Source of the DNA: Pirellulaceae bacterium
Lineage (GTDB): Bacteria; Planctomycetota; Planctomycetia; Pirellulales; Pirellulaceae
Direction: 5' to 3'
NCBI GenBank assembly: GCA_030681235.1
Contig: JAUXWY010000390.1
Coordinates: forward strand, 1 to 43,915
DNA length: 43,915 bases
Positions 25,452 through 34,030 of the stretch are shown here, piece after piece (position 1 is the first letter of the stretch; each line of letters opens with the position of its first letter). The notes below the pieces were generated by a model. That model did no database searches and was not told the origin of the DNA. It worked only from the letters and a program-made list of their open reading frames with translations. A program made the translations under genes and the position numbers.

Positions 25452-28401
25452 AATTCCCTGTAGCAAAGACGTGTTCCAATCGACTGAGCTGTTCGTCGAC
25501 AGGCAGTCCAGCCTGTTCCGAATAGATCAACCAAGTTCCAATCACGAGCTCCGCGAAGTTGTCTCTGACATGTTTTGTATCGCCTGGAGTCGGCCCCGTA
25601 ATTGGAGTGTCGGGTAGAATCGGTTCGGGACACCACGCGCCGCTTGCAATATGTTCTCGTAATTGGTCGCCAGGAAGCCTAGACAAACGATATTCTGGAA
25701 AGAGTCTCTCGAAACGGGTGGCTATGATCTCTTCCTTTAGCTGCACTTGCCACGCTTCAAGATCGACCGCTGCGCTTTCGCGAAGGCCGCCCGCAGCCAA
25801 GTAGCGTTCCAACTTGGTCGCTACGAAGGCTGCCTCTTTATCAGTTGCGTAAGGAGCAAGATTGTGCAGGATTCGAAGCAGGCTGAACGTCTTGTAGTCC
25901 ACTTGGAGCTGGTCAGGCAACTCATGAGCAAATCCATCTATAAACAATGAAACGATCACATTCTCATGCTCCGGAGAAAAAAGCGAAATCGCCGCACGTC
26001 GTTCATCATGGGTGAGTTGAAGCAAGCGAATTTCATCAATTGCGACCCGCAGGACTTTACGAAAATTGTCTGCGGATTCCGTTGACTTGGCGCAACGTAA
26101 CATGTACGTGATGTTGCTTAAGAGGTACTCGACTTCATTTCTTGGCCAAGTACTCGCTTTTAGCGTCGCAATATAGTGAAATACCCGCATGTACATGAAG
26201 TACTGGGCAACCGATATTCGAGCGGTTTTCGAAGCGTCGATCGAGACCAATTTACTCAAGTCTCGTAATACGACCACTTGTTGCTTCGGTTGCATCTGCA
26301 CGACAGCCACCCGCAAGCGGTCCCAATTCTCTTGGGACAAACCATCAATCGTAAATGCTCGCTGCGCAAAATCGATAAATTGATCCACATCACCTGGAGC
26401 GATGCTGAGCAAAATCTCAGTAAATTGGTCACGACTGTTCTTGAGTTGCTCGGGTTCACGAAAATGCGCCAAAGCATCCAAGGCTTGATTTCTCGCTTCC
26501 GGATCGCGTTCATGTTTGAAGACATCGGCCCAGTGTTGATAGGTTTTGCCCTTGTACACCGCTTCTACAGGAGGTTGATCCCGCGTCGCGGCCACAGATG
26601 GATCGGTTGTGGAATCGCGATCTTTCGGCGTTTTAGTAACCACCGCACCGGTCTCTTCCGCAACGGATGGCACAGTATTCTCCTTCGCTTTTGCGGCACT
26701 CGCCAGCGAATCCGTCGCGGCGTTAAACGGAGAAACGGGTGCTTCAGCTTCGGGCATTTCGGCTTTCTGACGCTGGCTAACTTTTACCAAGACAGCTTGG
26801 CCGCGTTTGACGATCACCGATTGTTGATCCAGTTCAAAACCGTCGGCCTGCCCATCAACAATGATTTCGTAGGTCCCCGCCCAAACGCGAGTCTGATTTA
26901 CGCCCGATTTTAGTTCGAGATGTTCGAGCGACTTCCCATCTTGGCGCAGCGACACCTGGATGTTCGCCGAATCCGATTCGATCACTATAACGCCCTGTTG
27001 GGTTTCAATTGTGATCACGATACCAAGCAAAACGGCGGCACCAAAAGCTGCCAAACCGGCCCATTGCCAAAACCATCCGTCGCGCCGGTTGCGTCGAGGT
27101 GGTTGCTCCAACTCTCGGCCCGTCCATGGTTGGACCGACGCCACTGGACTTGGTAATCGACACGGTGGAGGTGCCACTTTGGTTTCCTCGACCCACAAAC
27201 TCAGATCCGCCTGCGCACAATAGGGCTCCAAGGCTTCGGCCAAATGAACGCCACTGGGCGGCCGATTCCCAGGGTCACGCTCCAAGCATTGGTTGATGAC
27301 CGACGCCAATTCCGCCGGCAGATCTGGACGCAGTGATTCGATTCTTGGCGGTTTTGTCATCGCCAATAACCGGATCTTTTCCAAGGGTGACTGATACAAC
27401 GACGCCGCATACGGAGCGCGGCCACAAAGCAAACGGAACAAAGTCGCTCCCAACGCGTAGATGTCCGAACGATGATCAACAGCCGTGGCTTTGTCCGCTT
27501 GTTCCGGGGCCATGTAGTCCAGCGTTCCCACCAATTGGCCAACGGTTGTCAGTTCCATCGCTTCTTCTTGCCAACCGTCCAGATGAACAAGACCGAAGTC
27601 CAAAATCTTGACTTGCCCTTGTCGGTCAATCATCAGATTCGATGGCTTGATATCTCGATGCGTTACGCCTTGCGCGTGAGCATGGGCCAATCCCAGAGCC
27701 GCGATTCGGATGGCCTGACAAGCATCGGCAGTGCGTGGCGGATGCTGGCGGGCCAATTGGCTGAGGTTGAAGCCATCGATATATTCGGTAACCAAATAGG
27801 GCAGCCCCTCGAACAAACCTGTATCGGTTGCCGCAACAATCGCCGGATGATGCAATTGACCGACCACAGCGATCTCGCGTTCCAAACGACTGAGGGAATG
27901 AGCGACGTGCCACGGCGAAACGTTGAGTAGTTTAATCGCCACCGTCCGTTGCAATCGTTCGTGTCGGGCTCGGTAGACTTGAGCCATTCCACCTTGCCCT
28001 ATCAATTCCAATAACTCGTAATGATCGATCATTCTCGGCAATGGTGTCAACTCTGCCGGCCGAGGAGCGTTGCTGCTTGTCCACTGTTCGATTTCCTTTA
28101 GCGACTCTTGAACCAATGATTCTTGAACCAGTGACTCGTCGCCCGGGTCTAGTGAATTCAAGGGATCGACGATTGCCGCTGGGTCCAGCGGCGTTTTCGT
28201 CAATTGGTCGCCGTTGCTTGCTCGAGCCAACTCCAAGAGTTCGTCCGACGGGGCCTCCGATTCCAGATCCACCATGGTTCGCTCGCAGGTCGCGCAATGT
28301 TGCGAGTGTTCTTCGATCATGACAGCCTCCGTGTCGGAGGCCCAACCTTCCAAGTTCTGTTGCAGTTCGTGTCGTGTTCGACAGGTCTGGAGATTGCTCA
28401 T
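25450..28401 (-). CDS. Membrane Ser/Thr protein kinase with N-terminal zinc-finger-like motif
   Basis: 983 aa. Residues 32-39 (HSQHCATC) form HX3CX2C, the pattern of zinc-binding anti-sigma domains. An acidic linker follows (with a small LVQES duplication). The Hanks-type kinase domain spans ~128-385: Gly loop GQGGMAQVY, Lys157 in VAIKLL, HRD Asp250, DFG Asp268, APE Glu300, all intact. One membrane helix follows (WAGLAAFGAAVLLGIVITIE, ~450). A PEGA-like beta domain comes next (VIVIESDSANIQVSL, GTYEIIVDG). The C-terminal ~380 residues are helical, with no family I recognise. The kinase domain should be cytosolic and the PEGA-like part periplasmic. It diverges from an ECF sigma gene 175 bases away, an arrangement known in Planctomycetota. 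Confidence 0.93.
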   Translation of the reverse strand: MSNLQTCRTRHELQQNLEGWASDTEAVMIEEHSQHCATCERTMVDLESEAPSDELLELARASNGDQLTKTPLDPAAIVDPLNSLDPGDESLVQESLVQESLKEIEQWTSSNAPRPAELTPLPRMIDHYELLELIGQGGMAQVYRARHERLQRTVAIKLLNVSPWHVAHSLSRLEREIAVVGQLHHPAIVAATDTGLFEGLPYLVTEYIDGFNLSQLARQHPPRTADACQAIRIAALGLAHAHAQGVTHRDIKPSNLMIDRQGQVKILDFGLVHLDGWQEEAMELTTVGQLVGTLDYMAPEQADKATAVDHRSDIYALGATLFRLLCGRAPYAASLYQSPLEKIRLLAMTKPPRIESLRPDLPAELASVINQCLERDPGNRPPSGVHLAEALEPYCAQADLSLWVEETKVAPPPCRLPSPVASVQPWTGRELEQPPRRNRRDGWFWQWAGLAAFGAAVLLGIVITIETQQGVIVIESDSANIQVSLRQDGKSLEHLELKSGVNQTRVWAGTYEIIVDGQADGFELDQQSVIVKRGQAVLVKVSQRQKAEMPEAEAPVSPFNAATDSLASAAKAKENTVPSVAEETGAVVTKTPKDRDSTTDPSVAATRDQPPVEAVYKGKTYQHWADVFKHERDPEARNQALDALAHFREPEQLKNSRDQFTEILLSIAPGDVDQFIDFAQRAFTIDGLSQENWDRLRVAVVQMQPKQQVVVLRDLSKLVSIDASKTARISVAQYFMYMRVFHYIATLKASTWPRNEVEYLLSNITYMLRCAKSTESADNFRKVLRVAIDEIRLLQLTHDERRAAISLFSPEHENVIVSLFIDGFAHELPDQLQVDYKTFSLLRILHNLAPYATDKEAAFVATKLERYLAAGGLRESAAVDLEAWQVQLKEEIIATRFERLFPEYRLSRLPGDQLREHIASGAWCPEPILPDTPITGPTPGDTKHVRDNFAELVIGTWLIYSEQAGLPVDEQLSRLEHVFATGN

Positions 28402-28576
28402 CGTTTCTACCTCTACAAGTCGAATTCCATCAGTCGTTTCCGCTATGCCCTAGTATAGACGTTTCCAGTGTGACAAAAAAATGGATTGACGTGCGGGATG
28501 TATTCCATCTGCCTTCGTGTCTGATAGACTCAGTGACTTGTCGGACAGCTTCACTCCAGTGCCAAGGCTACTTTGT

Positions 28577-29272
28577 ATGCGACCCGATATATCGCCGAGC
28601 GCCAGTTCCAGTTCACTGAGCCTTTTAGACCGAGTTCAGGCCAATGACCCCCAAGCTTGGCCGCAATTCGTGCAACTCTATGGTCCGTTGGTGGCTCATT
28701 GGTGTCGTGGCCAGGGTTTACAGGCCAACGATATCGCCGACGTCACTCAAACCGTTTTCTTAGCGGTTTTTCGCGGACTGGCGAAGTTCCGTCAGGAATC
28801 AACCCCTCTCGTGGCGTCCCTGGAAAAGCAGACTAACAAAGGCCCGGACTTGAGGCACTCGCCTACACGCAGCAGTCGCCTTCGCAGTTGGATCTGGAAA
28901 ATCACGCGACGAAAAATTCTCGACTGGGCTCGAAGCCAGCGACCGGATACCGCTCGAGGTGGAAGTTCGGTGATGAGCATTTTGGCAGAACTGCCAGCCC
29001 CAACTCTCTTCGAAAACGATTCATCCGACGGTCAAGGCTCGAATGCGACATCTCTCGGCGAAGGTGTGGCCTGGCGAGCGGTTATTCGCCGAGCCATGGC
29101 GCAGATCCGCCCGGACTTTCGACCCGAGACTTGGGATGCGTTTTGGCGATCGGTTATTGAAGGCCAGACGACAGCCTTCGTATCCGACCAAACGGGCCTT
29201 AGCCACGCCGCCATTCGCCAAGCACGCAGCCGAGTCACTCGCAGATTACGCCAACAAATGGGCGAACTGTAG
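28577..29272 (+). CDS. ECF RNA polymerase sigma factor, divergent to the kinase
   Basis: ATG 28577 is chosen (231 aa); a GTG at 28517 in the same frame is possible but adds non-conserved residues. Region 2: QFVQLYGPLVAHWCRGQGLQ, then DIADVTQTVFLAVFRGLAKF and WIWKITRRKILDWARSQ. Region 4: FRPETWDAFWRSVIEGQTTAFV, then TGLSHAAIRQARSRVTRRL. A polar insert of ~23 residues (TPLVASLEKQTNKGPDLRHS) interrupts the end of region 2. Partnership with the kinase facing it is likely from position: the kinase carries an anti-sigma-like zinc motif. Regulation by phosphorylation is known for some kinase-linked ECFs, but is inference here. Confidence 0.88.
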   Translation: MRPDISPSASSSSLSLLDRVQANDPQAWPQFVQLYGPLVAHWCRGQGLQANDIADVTQTVFLAVFRGLAKFRQESTPLVASLEKQTNKGPDLRHSPTRSSRLRSWIWKITRRKILDWARSQRPDTARGGSSVMSILAELPAPTLFENDSSDGQGSNATSLGEGVAWRAVIRRAMAQIRPDFRPETWDAFWRSVIEGQTTAFVSDQTGLSHAAIRQARSRVTRRLRQQMGEL

Positions 29273-29298
29273 TCAAAGAACCCGCCATGGAATCCGTT

Positions 29299-29448
29299 TA
29301 GCGAGCGTTGGTGTACCGGTTTCAACCGGCGGGCAGAGTTAGTTAACCGCGTGGCCAGAGCAAATTTGGCGTATTCCAACTCGACGCCAAAGGAACCATT
29401 CCAGCCGCCAAATTTGCGGCGGCCCGCGTTTTTCGTGTGAGCGGCTAC
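29299..29448. repeat. Composite repeat: half copy of family C next to family B copy 2
   Basis: Bases 29299-29329 match one arm of the family C dyad (TAGCGAGCGTTGGTGTACCGG). Bases 29343-29448 are a full family B element (GTGGCCAGAGCAAATTTGGCG). They occupy most of the 332-bp gap between the two ECF sigma genes, where I see no gene. Confidence 0.8.
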
Positions 29449-29561
29449 AGTTTCGTCTCTCAAGGCAATCGGCAGCTTGCAATTGGACTCTTTGGGTAAT
29501 TCTGCCAAATGTTTCAAATTGTCGGCAACCATATTTGTTTAGAATCGACTTCTCTCAAGGA

Positions 29562-29575
29562 ACTATTGAAATAGT
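29562..29575. promoter_or_regulatory. Dyad ACTATT-GA-AATAGT upstream of the ECF/DUF6768 operon
   Basis: A perfect 6-bp inverted repeat with a 2-base centre, ending 29 bases before the ATG at 29605. GGAAC occurs just before (29559-29563) and after it (29578-29582). It may be an operator or part of an ECF-type promoter; this is not established. Confidence 0.3.
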
Positions 29576-29604
29576 GGGGAACGAGATTCAAGCTTAGGTC
29601 GAAA

Positions 29605-30177
29605 ATGCAACGTTCGAAACGAGACATCCTGATTGAATTGCTTGTGATCCAAACACAAGCGGGCGACGAACGAGCGGCTGCGGACCTGTTCGAGTTATGG
29701 AACCCCAGCGTTCTGAGTTTTGTGAATCAACGGATACTCAATTCTCAGGACGCTAACGATGTCGCCCAAGAATCATGGTTAGCGATCATGAAGGGCTTGA
29801 ATCGACTGCGAGATGCAGCAACGTTTCCCGCTTGGTCGTTGCAAATCGTCCATCACAAGCACACAGACTTTATTCGGCGCCAGATTCGCGAACGCGAAAA
29901 CTTAAAAGGTCGGCATCAGCAATTGCAAGCGGAACAAACGACCTCAACCGCAGCGCAGCACCAAAGCCAGATGGCCGATGTCGGTCGCGCCGTCGAGCAA
30001 GAGATCGGTCAACTGCCGTTGGAAGACCGGCGTTTATTGACATTGTTTTATCATCAAGCGATGTCCATTGAAGAGGTAAGCAAAATCACAGGTCGATCGG
30101 TTGCAGCAGTCAAGTCGAAGTTGTTTCAACTGCGGCAGAAGATCAAAACGAACATCGAAAGGAATTTTCATGAGTGA
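29605..30177 (+). CDS. ECF RNA polymerase sigma factor coupled to a DUF6768 gene
   Basis: 190 aa from ATG 29605. Region 2 shows DLFELWNPSVLSFVNQRILN, DANDVAQESWLAIMKGLNRL and FPAWSLQIVHHKHTDFIRRQ. Region 4 shows LPLEDRRLLTLFYHQAMSIE and EVSKITGRSVAAVKSKLFQL. The last eight bases overlap the start of the downstream DUF6768 membrane protein, so the two are co-translated. The conserved pairing suggests that DUF6768 controls the sigma factor, but this is inference; no zinc-type anti-sigma motif is present. Confidence 0.92.
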   Translation: MQRSKRDILIELLVIQTQAGDERAAADLFELWNPSVLSFVNQRILNSQDANDVAQESWLAIMKGLNRLRDAATFPAWSLQIVHHKHTDFIRRQIRERENLKGRHQQLQAEQTTSTAAQHQSQMADVGRAVEQEIGQLPLEDRRLLTLFYHQAMSIEEVSKITGRSVAAVKSKLFQLRQKIKTNIERNFHE

Positions 30178-30547
30178 AGAATTTGTTGATCGAAAAATCC
30201 AAGAGGCCTTGGCCAGAAGTTCTCCGGATATCGAAGTATTTGCCAACCAGCAGTCGCTGCTGCATGATATTTTGCAGATATTCAAGGGCAGAAATTGGTG
30301 GATCAATTCGATCATGGTCGTAGTAACGTTGGCGATCTTGGTATTGTGCATCTACTCTGGTTTTCGGTTCTACCATGCGACCGAACTCAAAGAAATGGTC
30401 GGCTGGTCCATGACCTTGATCGTCAGCGCTTTGTGCATTTCGATGCTCAAGATTTGGTCGTGGCTGGAAATGGACAAATACAGTTTGATCCGCGAGATCA
30501 AACGGGTGGAACTTCAAGTCGCGATGCTACGAGACGAGAAAAAGTAA
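30170..30547 (+). CDS. DUF6768 small membrane protein
   Basis: 125 aa from ATG 30170, inside the last codons of the sigma gene (overlap 30170-30177). The N-terminus is cytosolic (MSEEFVDRKIQEALARSS). Two membrane helices follow (WINSIMVVVTLAILVLCIYS and MVGWSMTLIVSALCISML). The C-terminal LKIWSWLEMDKYSLIREIKR, then VELQVAML, is the family signature, with coiled-coil character. DUF6768 proteins recur next to ECF sigma factors, as here. A role as membrane-bound sigma regulator is plausible but unproven. Confidence 0.88.
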   Translation: MSEEFVDRKIQEALARSSPDIEVFANQQSLLHDILQIFKGRNWWINSIMVVVTLAILVLCIYSGFRFYHATELKEMVGWSMTLIVSALCISMLKIWSWLEMDKYSLIREIKRVELQVAMLRDEKK

Positions 30548-30569
30548 CCATTCAGGGATGGCAAAGTGT

Positions 30570-30595
30570 AGAACCCACTATTCGCAGGTGGTTCT
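30570..30595 (+). terminator. Possible terminator after the ECF/DUF6768 operon
   Basis: AGAACCCAC (30570-30578) pairs with GTGGTTCT (30588-30595) with one bulged base. A weak T-containing stretch (TATTCCCTTGT) follows. A tandem ATTCCCTTGTCCGA (30597-30610, 30612-30625) comes directly after. The short U-tract makes this uncertain. Confidence 0.35.
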
Positions 30596-30776
30596 TATTC
30601 CCTTGTCCGAAATTCCCTTGTCCGACTCGACGATGCTCGAAAACGCTGACGCCACACCGATCCAGAGTTTCACTCACTTGTGGGAACACGCCCATTCGTA
30701 GCTGCAAGCATACATGGAACTTCGGAACCATGTTATACTCGTGCGACACATGAACCTTAACTGAACAGTCGATGAG

Positions 30777-31601
30777 ATGATTATCCGAGTAGGCTTTGAG
30801 ATTGCGTTTGAGTTGCCGTTGCCTGCGCCCGTTCTGTTGATGCTGTACCTTCACCCATCGCGGGCGGCGACGACGCGAAGTCCGGATCGGCTGGAGGTTT
30901 CACCAAGAGTTCCGATCCGTGAGTATATCGATTCTTACGGGAACCGATGTGGGCGGATGGTTGTTCCTGCAGGGCGGCTCGTGATCAAGAACGATGCGGT
31001 CGTCGCGGATTGTGGCTTGCCCGACCTCCAAGTGCTGACGGCCGCGCAGTTCCAAGTGGACCAGTTGCCTGATGAAGTGCTGCTATATCTGTTGGCGAGT
31101 CGCTACTGCGAAGTCGATAGCGAATTGAAAGATATCGCTTGGAGTTTGTTTAAAGACACCGCTCCGGGCTGGCCCAGGGTGCAAGCGATTTGCGATTTTG
31201 TTCACCGGCATATTCGCTTTGACTATTTGCAGGCCCGAGGGAATCGCACCGCACTGGATGTGTATCGCGAGCGGGTGGGCGTTTGCCGAGACTTCATGCA
31301 CTTGGCGATTGCGTTCTGCCGCTGCTGCAACATTCCGGCTCGGTATTGCACGGGGTATCTGGGCGATATCGGAGTGCCTCCTGTGGCGGCTGTCATGGAT
31401 TTTAGTGCGTGGTTCGAAGTCTATTTGGGTGGGCAGTGGTATGCGTTTGATGCTCGCAACAACGTGCCTCGGATCGGACGAGTTTTAATGGCTCGGGGAC
31501 GAGACGCGGCCGATGTGGCTTTGACTACCATTTTTGGCGAGAATCAACTGCAGTCATTTACAGTCTGGTCGGACGAAATCCATCACAACCACGAGGCTTG
31601 A
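30777..31601 (+). CDS. Transglutaminase-like (papain-fold) protein
   Basis: 274 aa from ATG 30777, no signal peptide, so cytosolic. The N-terminal ~90 residues match the bacterial transglutaminase N-terminal domain (LHPSRAAT, YIDSYGNRCGRMVVPAGRL). The core has Cys170 in VGVCRDFMHLAIAFCRCCN and YCTGYLGDIGVPPVAAVMDF. At the usual catalytic His (H-A-W) there is Ser210 (MDFSAWFEVYL), followed by YAFDARNNVPRIGR with Asp225. From memory many members of this subfamily also have Ser here, so the variation may be subfamily-typical. Peptidase or crosslinking activity is not assured. Confidence 0.88.
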   Translation: MIIRVGFEIAFELPLPAPVLLMLYLHPSRAATTRSPDRLEVSPRVPIREYIDSYGNRCGRMVVPAGRLVIKNDAVVADCGLPDLQVLTAAQFQVDQLPDEVLLYLLASRYCEVDSELKDIAWSLFKDTAPGWPRVQAICDFVHRHIRFDYLQARGNRTALDVYRERVGVCRDFMHLAIAFCRCCNIPARYCTGYLGDIGVPPVAAVMDFSAWFEVYLGGQWYAFDARNNVPRIGRVLMARGRDAADVALTTIFGENQLQSFTVWSDEIHHNHEA

Positions 31602-31803
31602 CGCGTGTGAGATTGGTCGCGATGCACGCGCGTGGTTAGCATTGGCGTTTGTGGTCTGCGGTTTTGGTTCAATGGTGTTTGACAGAACGGTTTTTTACCC
31701 GACTACCAATTTTCAGTCTATCAATATCGTGTTCTGTATCTACATTGTGGCATCGCTATTTCTGCCCTGGAAGTACGGCGATTTGACTTCCCGAACGAAA
31801 TAA
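31534..31803 (+). other. Possible small two-helix membrane ORF overlapping the transglutaminase gene end
   Basis: The frame runs to TAA at 31801-31803. Its C-terminal part has two hydrophobic stretches (WLALAFVVCGFGSMVF and INIVFCIYIVASLFLPW) and a charged tail. The only starts are a TTG at 31534 inside the upstream gene or a TTG near 31639, and neither has a ribosome binding site. It may be a gene remnant. Confidence 0.2.
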
Positions 31804-31807
31804 GCAC

Positions 31808-31913
31808 TTAACCGATCGTGCCCAAACGCGGGCCGCCGCAAATTTGGCGGTTGGAATTGTTATTGTTCGCCAAGTTGGAATTTGCCAAATTTGCTCTGGC
31901 CACGCGGTTAACC
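31808..31913. repeat. Intergenic repeat, family B, copy 3 (inverted)
   Basis: Reverse-orientation copy with CCCAAACGCGGGCCGCCGCA at the left and GCTCTGGCCACGCGGTTAAC at the right. It lies in the 458-bp gap before the MoaD-like gene; the remainder of that gap (31914-32059) shows nothing recognisable. Confidence 0.82.
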
Positions 31914-32059
31914 AACTCAGTTTGCACCCACGTGAATGCCCGATGTTGGCTGCTTGGATGACGGTCGTTTGGAATAGTCGCAATATGGGGCTCGGTCGAT
32001 TAGAATCCCAAGAAGATCGAACGAACATCGGTCTTCTTGCAATCCCCCGGATGATTCCA

Positions 32060-32329
32060 ATGCCTCGAGTTGTGTTTACTGCCAACTTGCAACGACACAT
32101 TGCAGCGCCTCCGGCAAACGTCCAGGGACGTACCGTACGGGAAGTGCTGGAGTTTGTGTTTGCGGCCAATCCAGCCGTGCGCGGTTATGTGCTGGATGAA
32201 AGCCATTCGCTGAGGAAGCACATAGTGATCTTCGTCGCTGGGGAACCGCTACAAGACCGAGTCCATCTGTCCGACCCGGTCAGTGAACAGTCAGAGATTT
32301 ACATCATGCAGGCTTTGTCTGGAGGATAA
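32060..32329 (+). CDS. MoaD/ThiS-family ubiquitin-like protein
   Basis: 89 aa from ATG 32060 (another in-frame ATG at 32051). Beta-grasp pattern: MPRVVFTANLQRHIA, GRTVREVLEFVFAANPAVR, VIFVAGEPLQDR, and a C-terminal IMQALSGG ending in Gly-Gly, as needed for activation by an E1-like enzyme. It is longer than ThiS and no molybdopterin genes are near. The next gene starts five bases later and is a propeller protein. I recall the same pairing in other genomes, suggesting a shared but unknown function. Confidence 0.85.
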   Translation: MPRVVFTANLQRHIAAPPANVQGRTVREVLEFVFAANPAVRGYVLDESHSLRKHIVIFVAGEPLQDRVHLSDPVSEQSEIYIMQALSGG

Positions 32330-32334
32330 CCGTT

Positions 32335-33118
32335 ATGAGTCAGCAAATCTTGGCGGCGACCCGCAAGGGCCTGTTCACGATCGCGCAAGACCATGGTCAG
32401 TGGACGATCCGTGACGCCGCGTTTCTGGGTGATAACCTCTCGCTGGTTGGCTACGACTCGCGAGATAGTGCGCTTTATGCGGCTTTCAGCCATGGACACT
32501 TTGGCATCAAACTTCAGCGCAGCGACGACGGAGGAAAAAACTGGCAAGAAATTGCCGCCCCGGCTTATCCTGCCGATATCGTTGAATCGCCACCGTTGGT
32601 AGATGATTTTCGCAAGGTGCCGATTCCCTGGTCCGTACAATTGATTTGGGCGCTTGAGCCCGGCGGAAGTGATCAGCCAGGAACATTGTGGTTGGGCACC
32701 ATTCCTGGCGGGCTCTTTCGCAGCGACAACCGAGGCGAATCGTGGGAGCTGGAGCGAAATCGCGAATGTTCGACCGTCGGTGTTTGGGTTTGCCATTGCG
32801 GTCCACCCGAGCAACAGCGAACTTGCCTGGACTGTGCCGGCCGTCAAAGATGAAAAACGATATCCGGTCGACGGAAACGTGGTCGTCGCTCGGACTCGCG
32901 ACGGCGGAACGTCATTTGAAGTTTTGACGAACGGGCTACCTCAGGGCCACGCGTACGACCTCACGTATCGACATAGCTTGGCGATCGACTCGACGGGCGA
33001 TCTTTTGGCCTTTGGCTCAACGACGGGTTCGTTATGGGTCTCGGACGATCAGGGCAGCCGTTGGCAAAACGTGTCGACCCACCTCCCGCCGATCCATTGC
33101 GTGCGGTTCGTTCGGTGA
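32335..33118 (+). pseudogene. Asp-box (BNR/exo-sialidase-like) propeller gene broken by an internal deletion
   Basis: The first part reads from ATG 32335 to about 32760 (QQILAATRKGLFTI, GIKLQRSDDGGKNWQEIA, LWLGTIPGGLFRSDNRGESW). The second part continues in the next frame, from about 32738 to TGA 33116-33118 (ANVRPSVFGFAIAVHP, WTVPAVKDEKRYPVDGNVVV, FGSTTGSLWVSDDQGSRW). Intact relatives are about 350-380 aa, with roughly 100 further residues of blades between these parts. The junction sits at two similar Asp-box codings (GESWEL in one frame, GSWSEIA in the other), so recombination between internal repeats removed the middle and shifted the frame. After the shift, frame one stops at 32853. Probably non-functional. 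Confidence 0.85.
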
Positions 33119-33180
33119 AAGACCATGATGTCCTCCGAGCGTCAAACATTTTCGACAAAGTCGCGGAGTTTTAAGAGTTT

Positions 33181-33870
33181 ATGAATTCAGAACCGAATAA
33201 TCGACCAAGGCCGACCATTGTGCGACGGGTTTGGGGTTGGCTAAAGCGAGCGATGAAAGTTGGCGGGTTATTGTTCGCTACGTATCTCTTAATTCTGTTG
33301 GTCGGTTTGTTCCCGCTCAACAACGACTACGACGTTGTCGATTGGCGGACTTGCTTTCCGGTCTCTCATTTTGCAGGTGACGTCAGTTCGGCGAAACACT
33401 TGGTCGTTGGTTGGGGTGATCGTGGCTTCTTCGTCGACACGGAGCGATGGAGTGATTTGAAGGTCTCCACTGCCCTCCACGCTCTCTGGTCGAACGATAC
33501 GGTTTTGCACGTGTCGCAGACCGAGCATAATGATTGGGAAACTCGAGCCGTTAAAGTTCGAATATCGGCGGAGCAATACTCGGCATTGGTCCGGTACGTG
33601 CGTTCAACCCTAGCCGATGTGGAGCGGAGTCACGCTACCACGGGGGACTTCACCGAGTTGTTGCAGAAACCCGTTGACGGTCAACTTGTCGGCGCGCGTT
33701 ACGGTGAGAACGACGCGTTTTACCACGCTCACGGTCGCTATCATGTACTCAATACCTGCAATAGTTGGGTCGGCAACGGCCTTCGTCAAGCAGGAGTTCG
33801 CGTCGGCGCCTGGACACCACTCCCGAAGACCGTCTACTTCTATTTGCCAAATTTGGGGAACAACGATTAG
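33181..33870 (+). CDS. DUF2459 (TIGR02117) membrane-anchored protein
   Basis: 229 aa from ATG 33181. One N-terminal membrane helix (VGGLLFATYLLILLVGLFPL, ~27-46). The body has HLVVGWGDRGFFVDTERW, VLHVSQTEHNDW, and then VLNTCNSWVGNGLRQAGVRV, matching the DUF2459 pattern (GWGDxxFY, then an NTCNxW segment). The conserved Cys in NTCN and nearby His residues hint at a papain-like fold, but no activity is established that I know of. It lies after the broken propeller gene, with 62 bases between. Confidence 0.85.
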   Translation: MNSEPNNRPRPTIVRRVWGWLKRAMKVGGLLFATYLLILLVGLFPLNNDYDVVDWRTCFPVSHFAGDVSSAKHLVVGWGDRGFFVDTERWSDLKVSTALHALWSNDTVLHVSQTEHNDWETRAVKVRISAEQYSALVRYVRSTLADVERSHATTGDFTELLQKPVDGQLVGARYGENDAFYHAHGRYHVLNTCNSWVGNGLRQAGVRVGAWTPLPKTVYFYLPNLGNND

Positions 33871-34030
33871 TCGGTCGTCCCCCCAACGACTGCCCCCAAC
33901 TTGGCTCGTCTCGCTAATGCTCAAGCTTGAAGCCTAGAAGGACGTCCGATACTCGGAAAAGTGTAGGCGGGTTATTGCTCAGATAGCCATCGACAATTCG
34001 ACGGTACCGCCCGATCTTCAAACGTCGATC

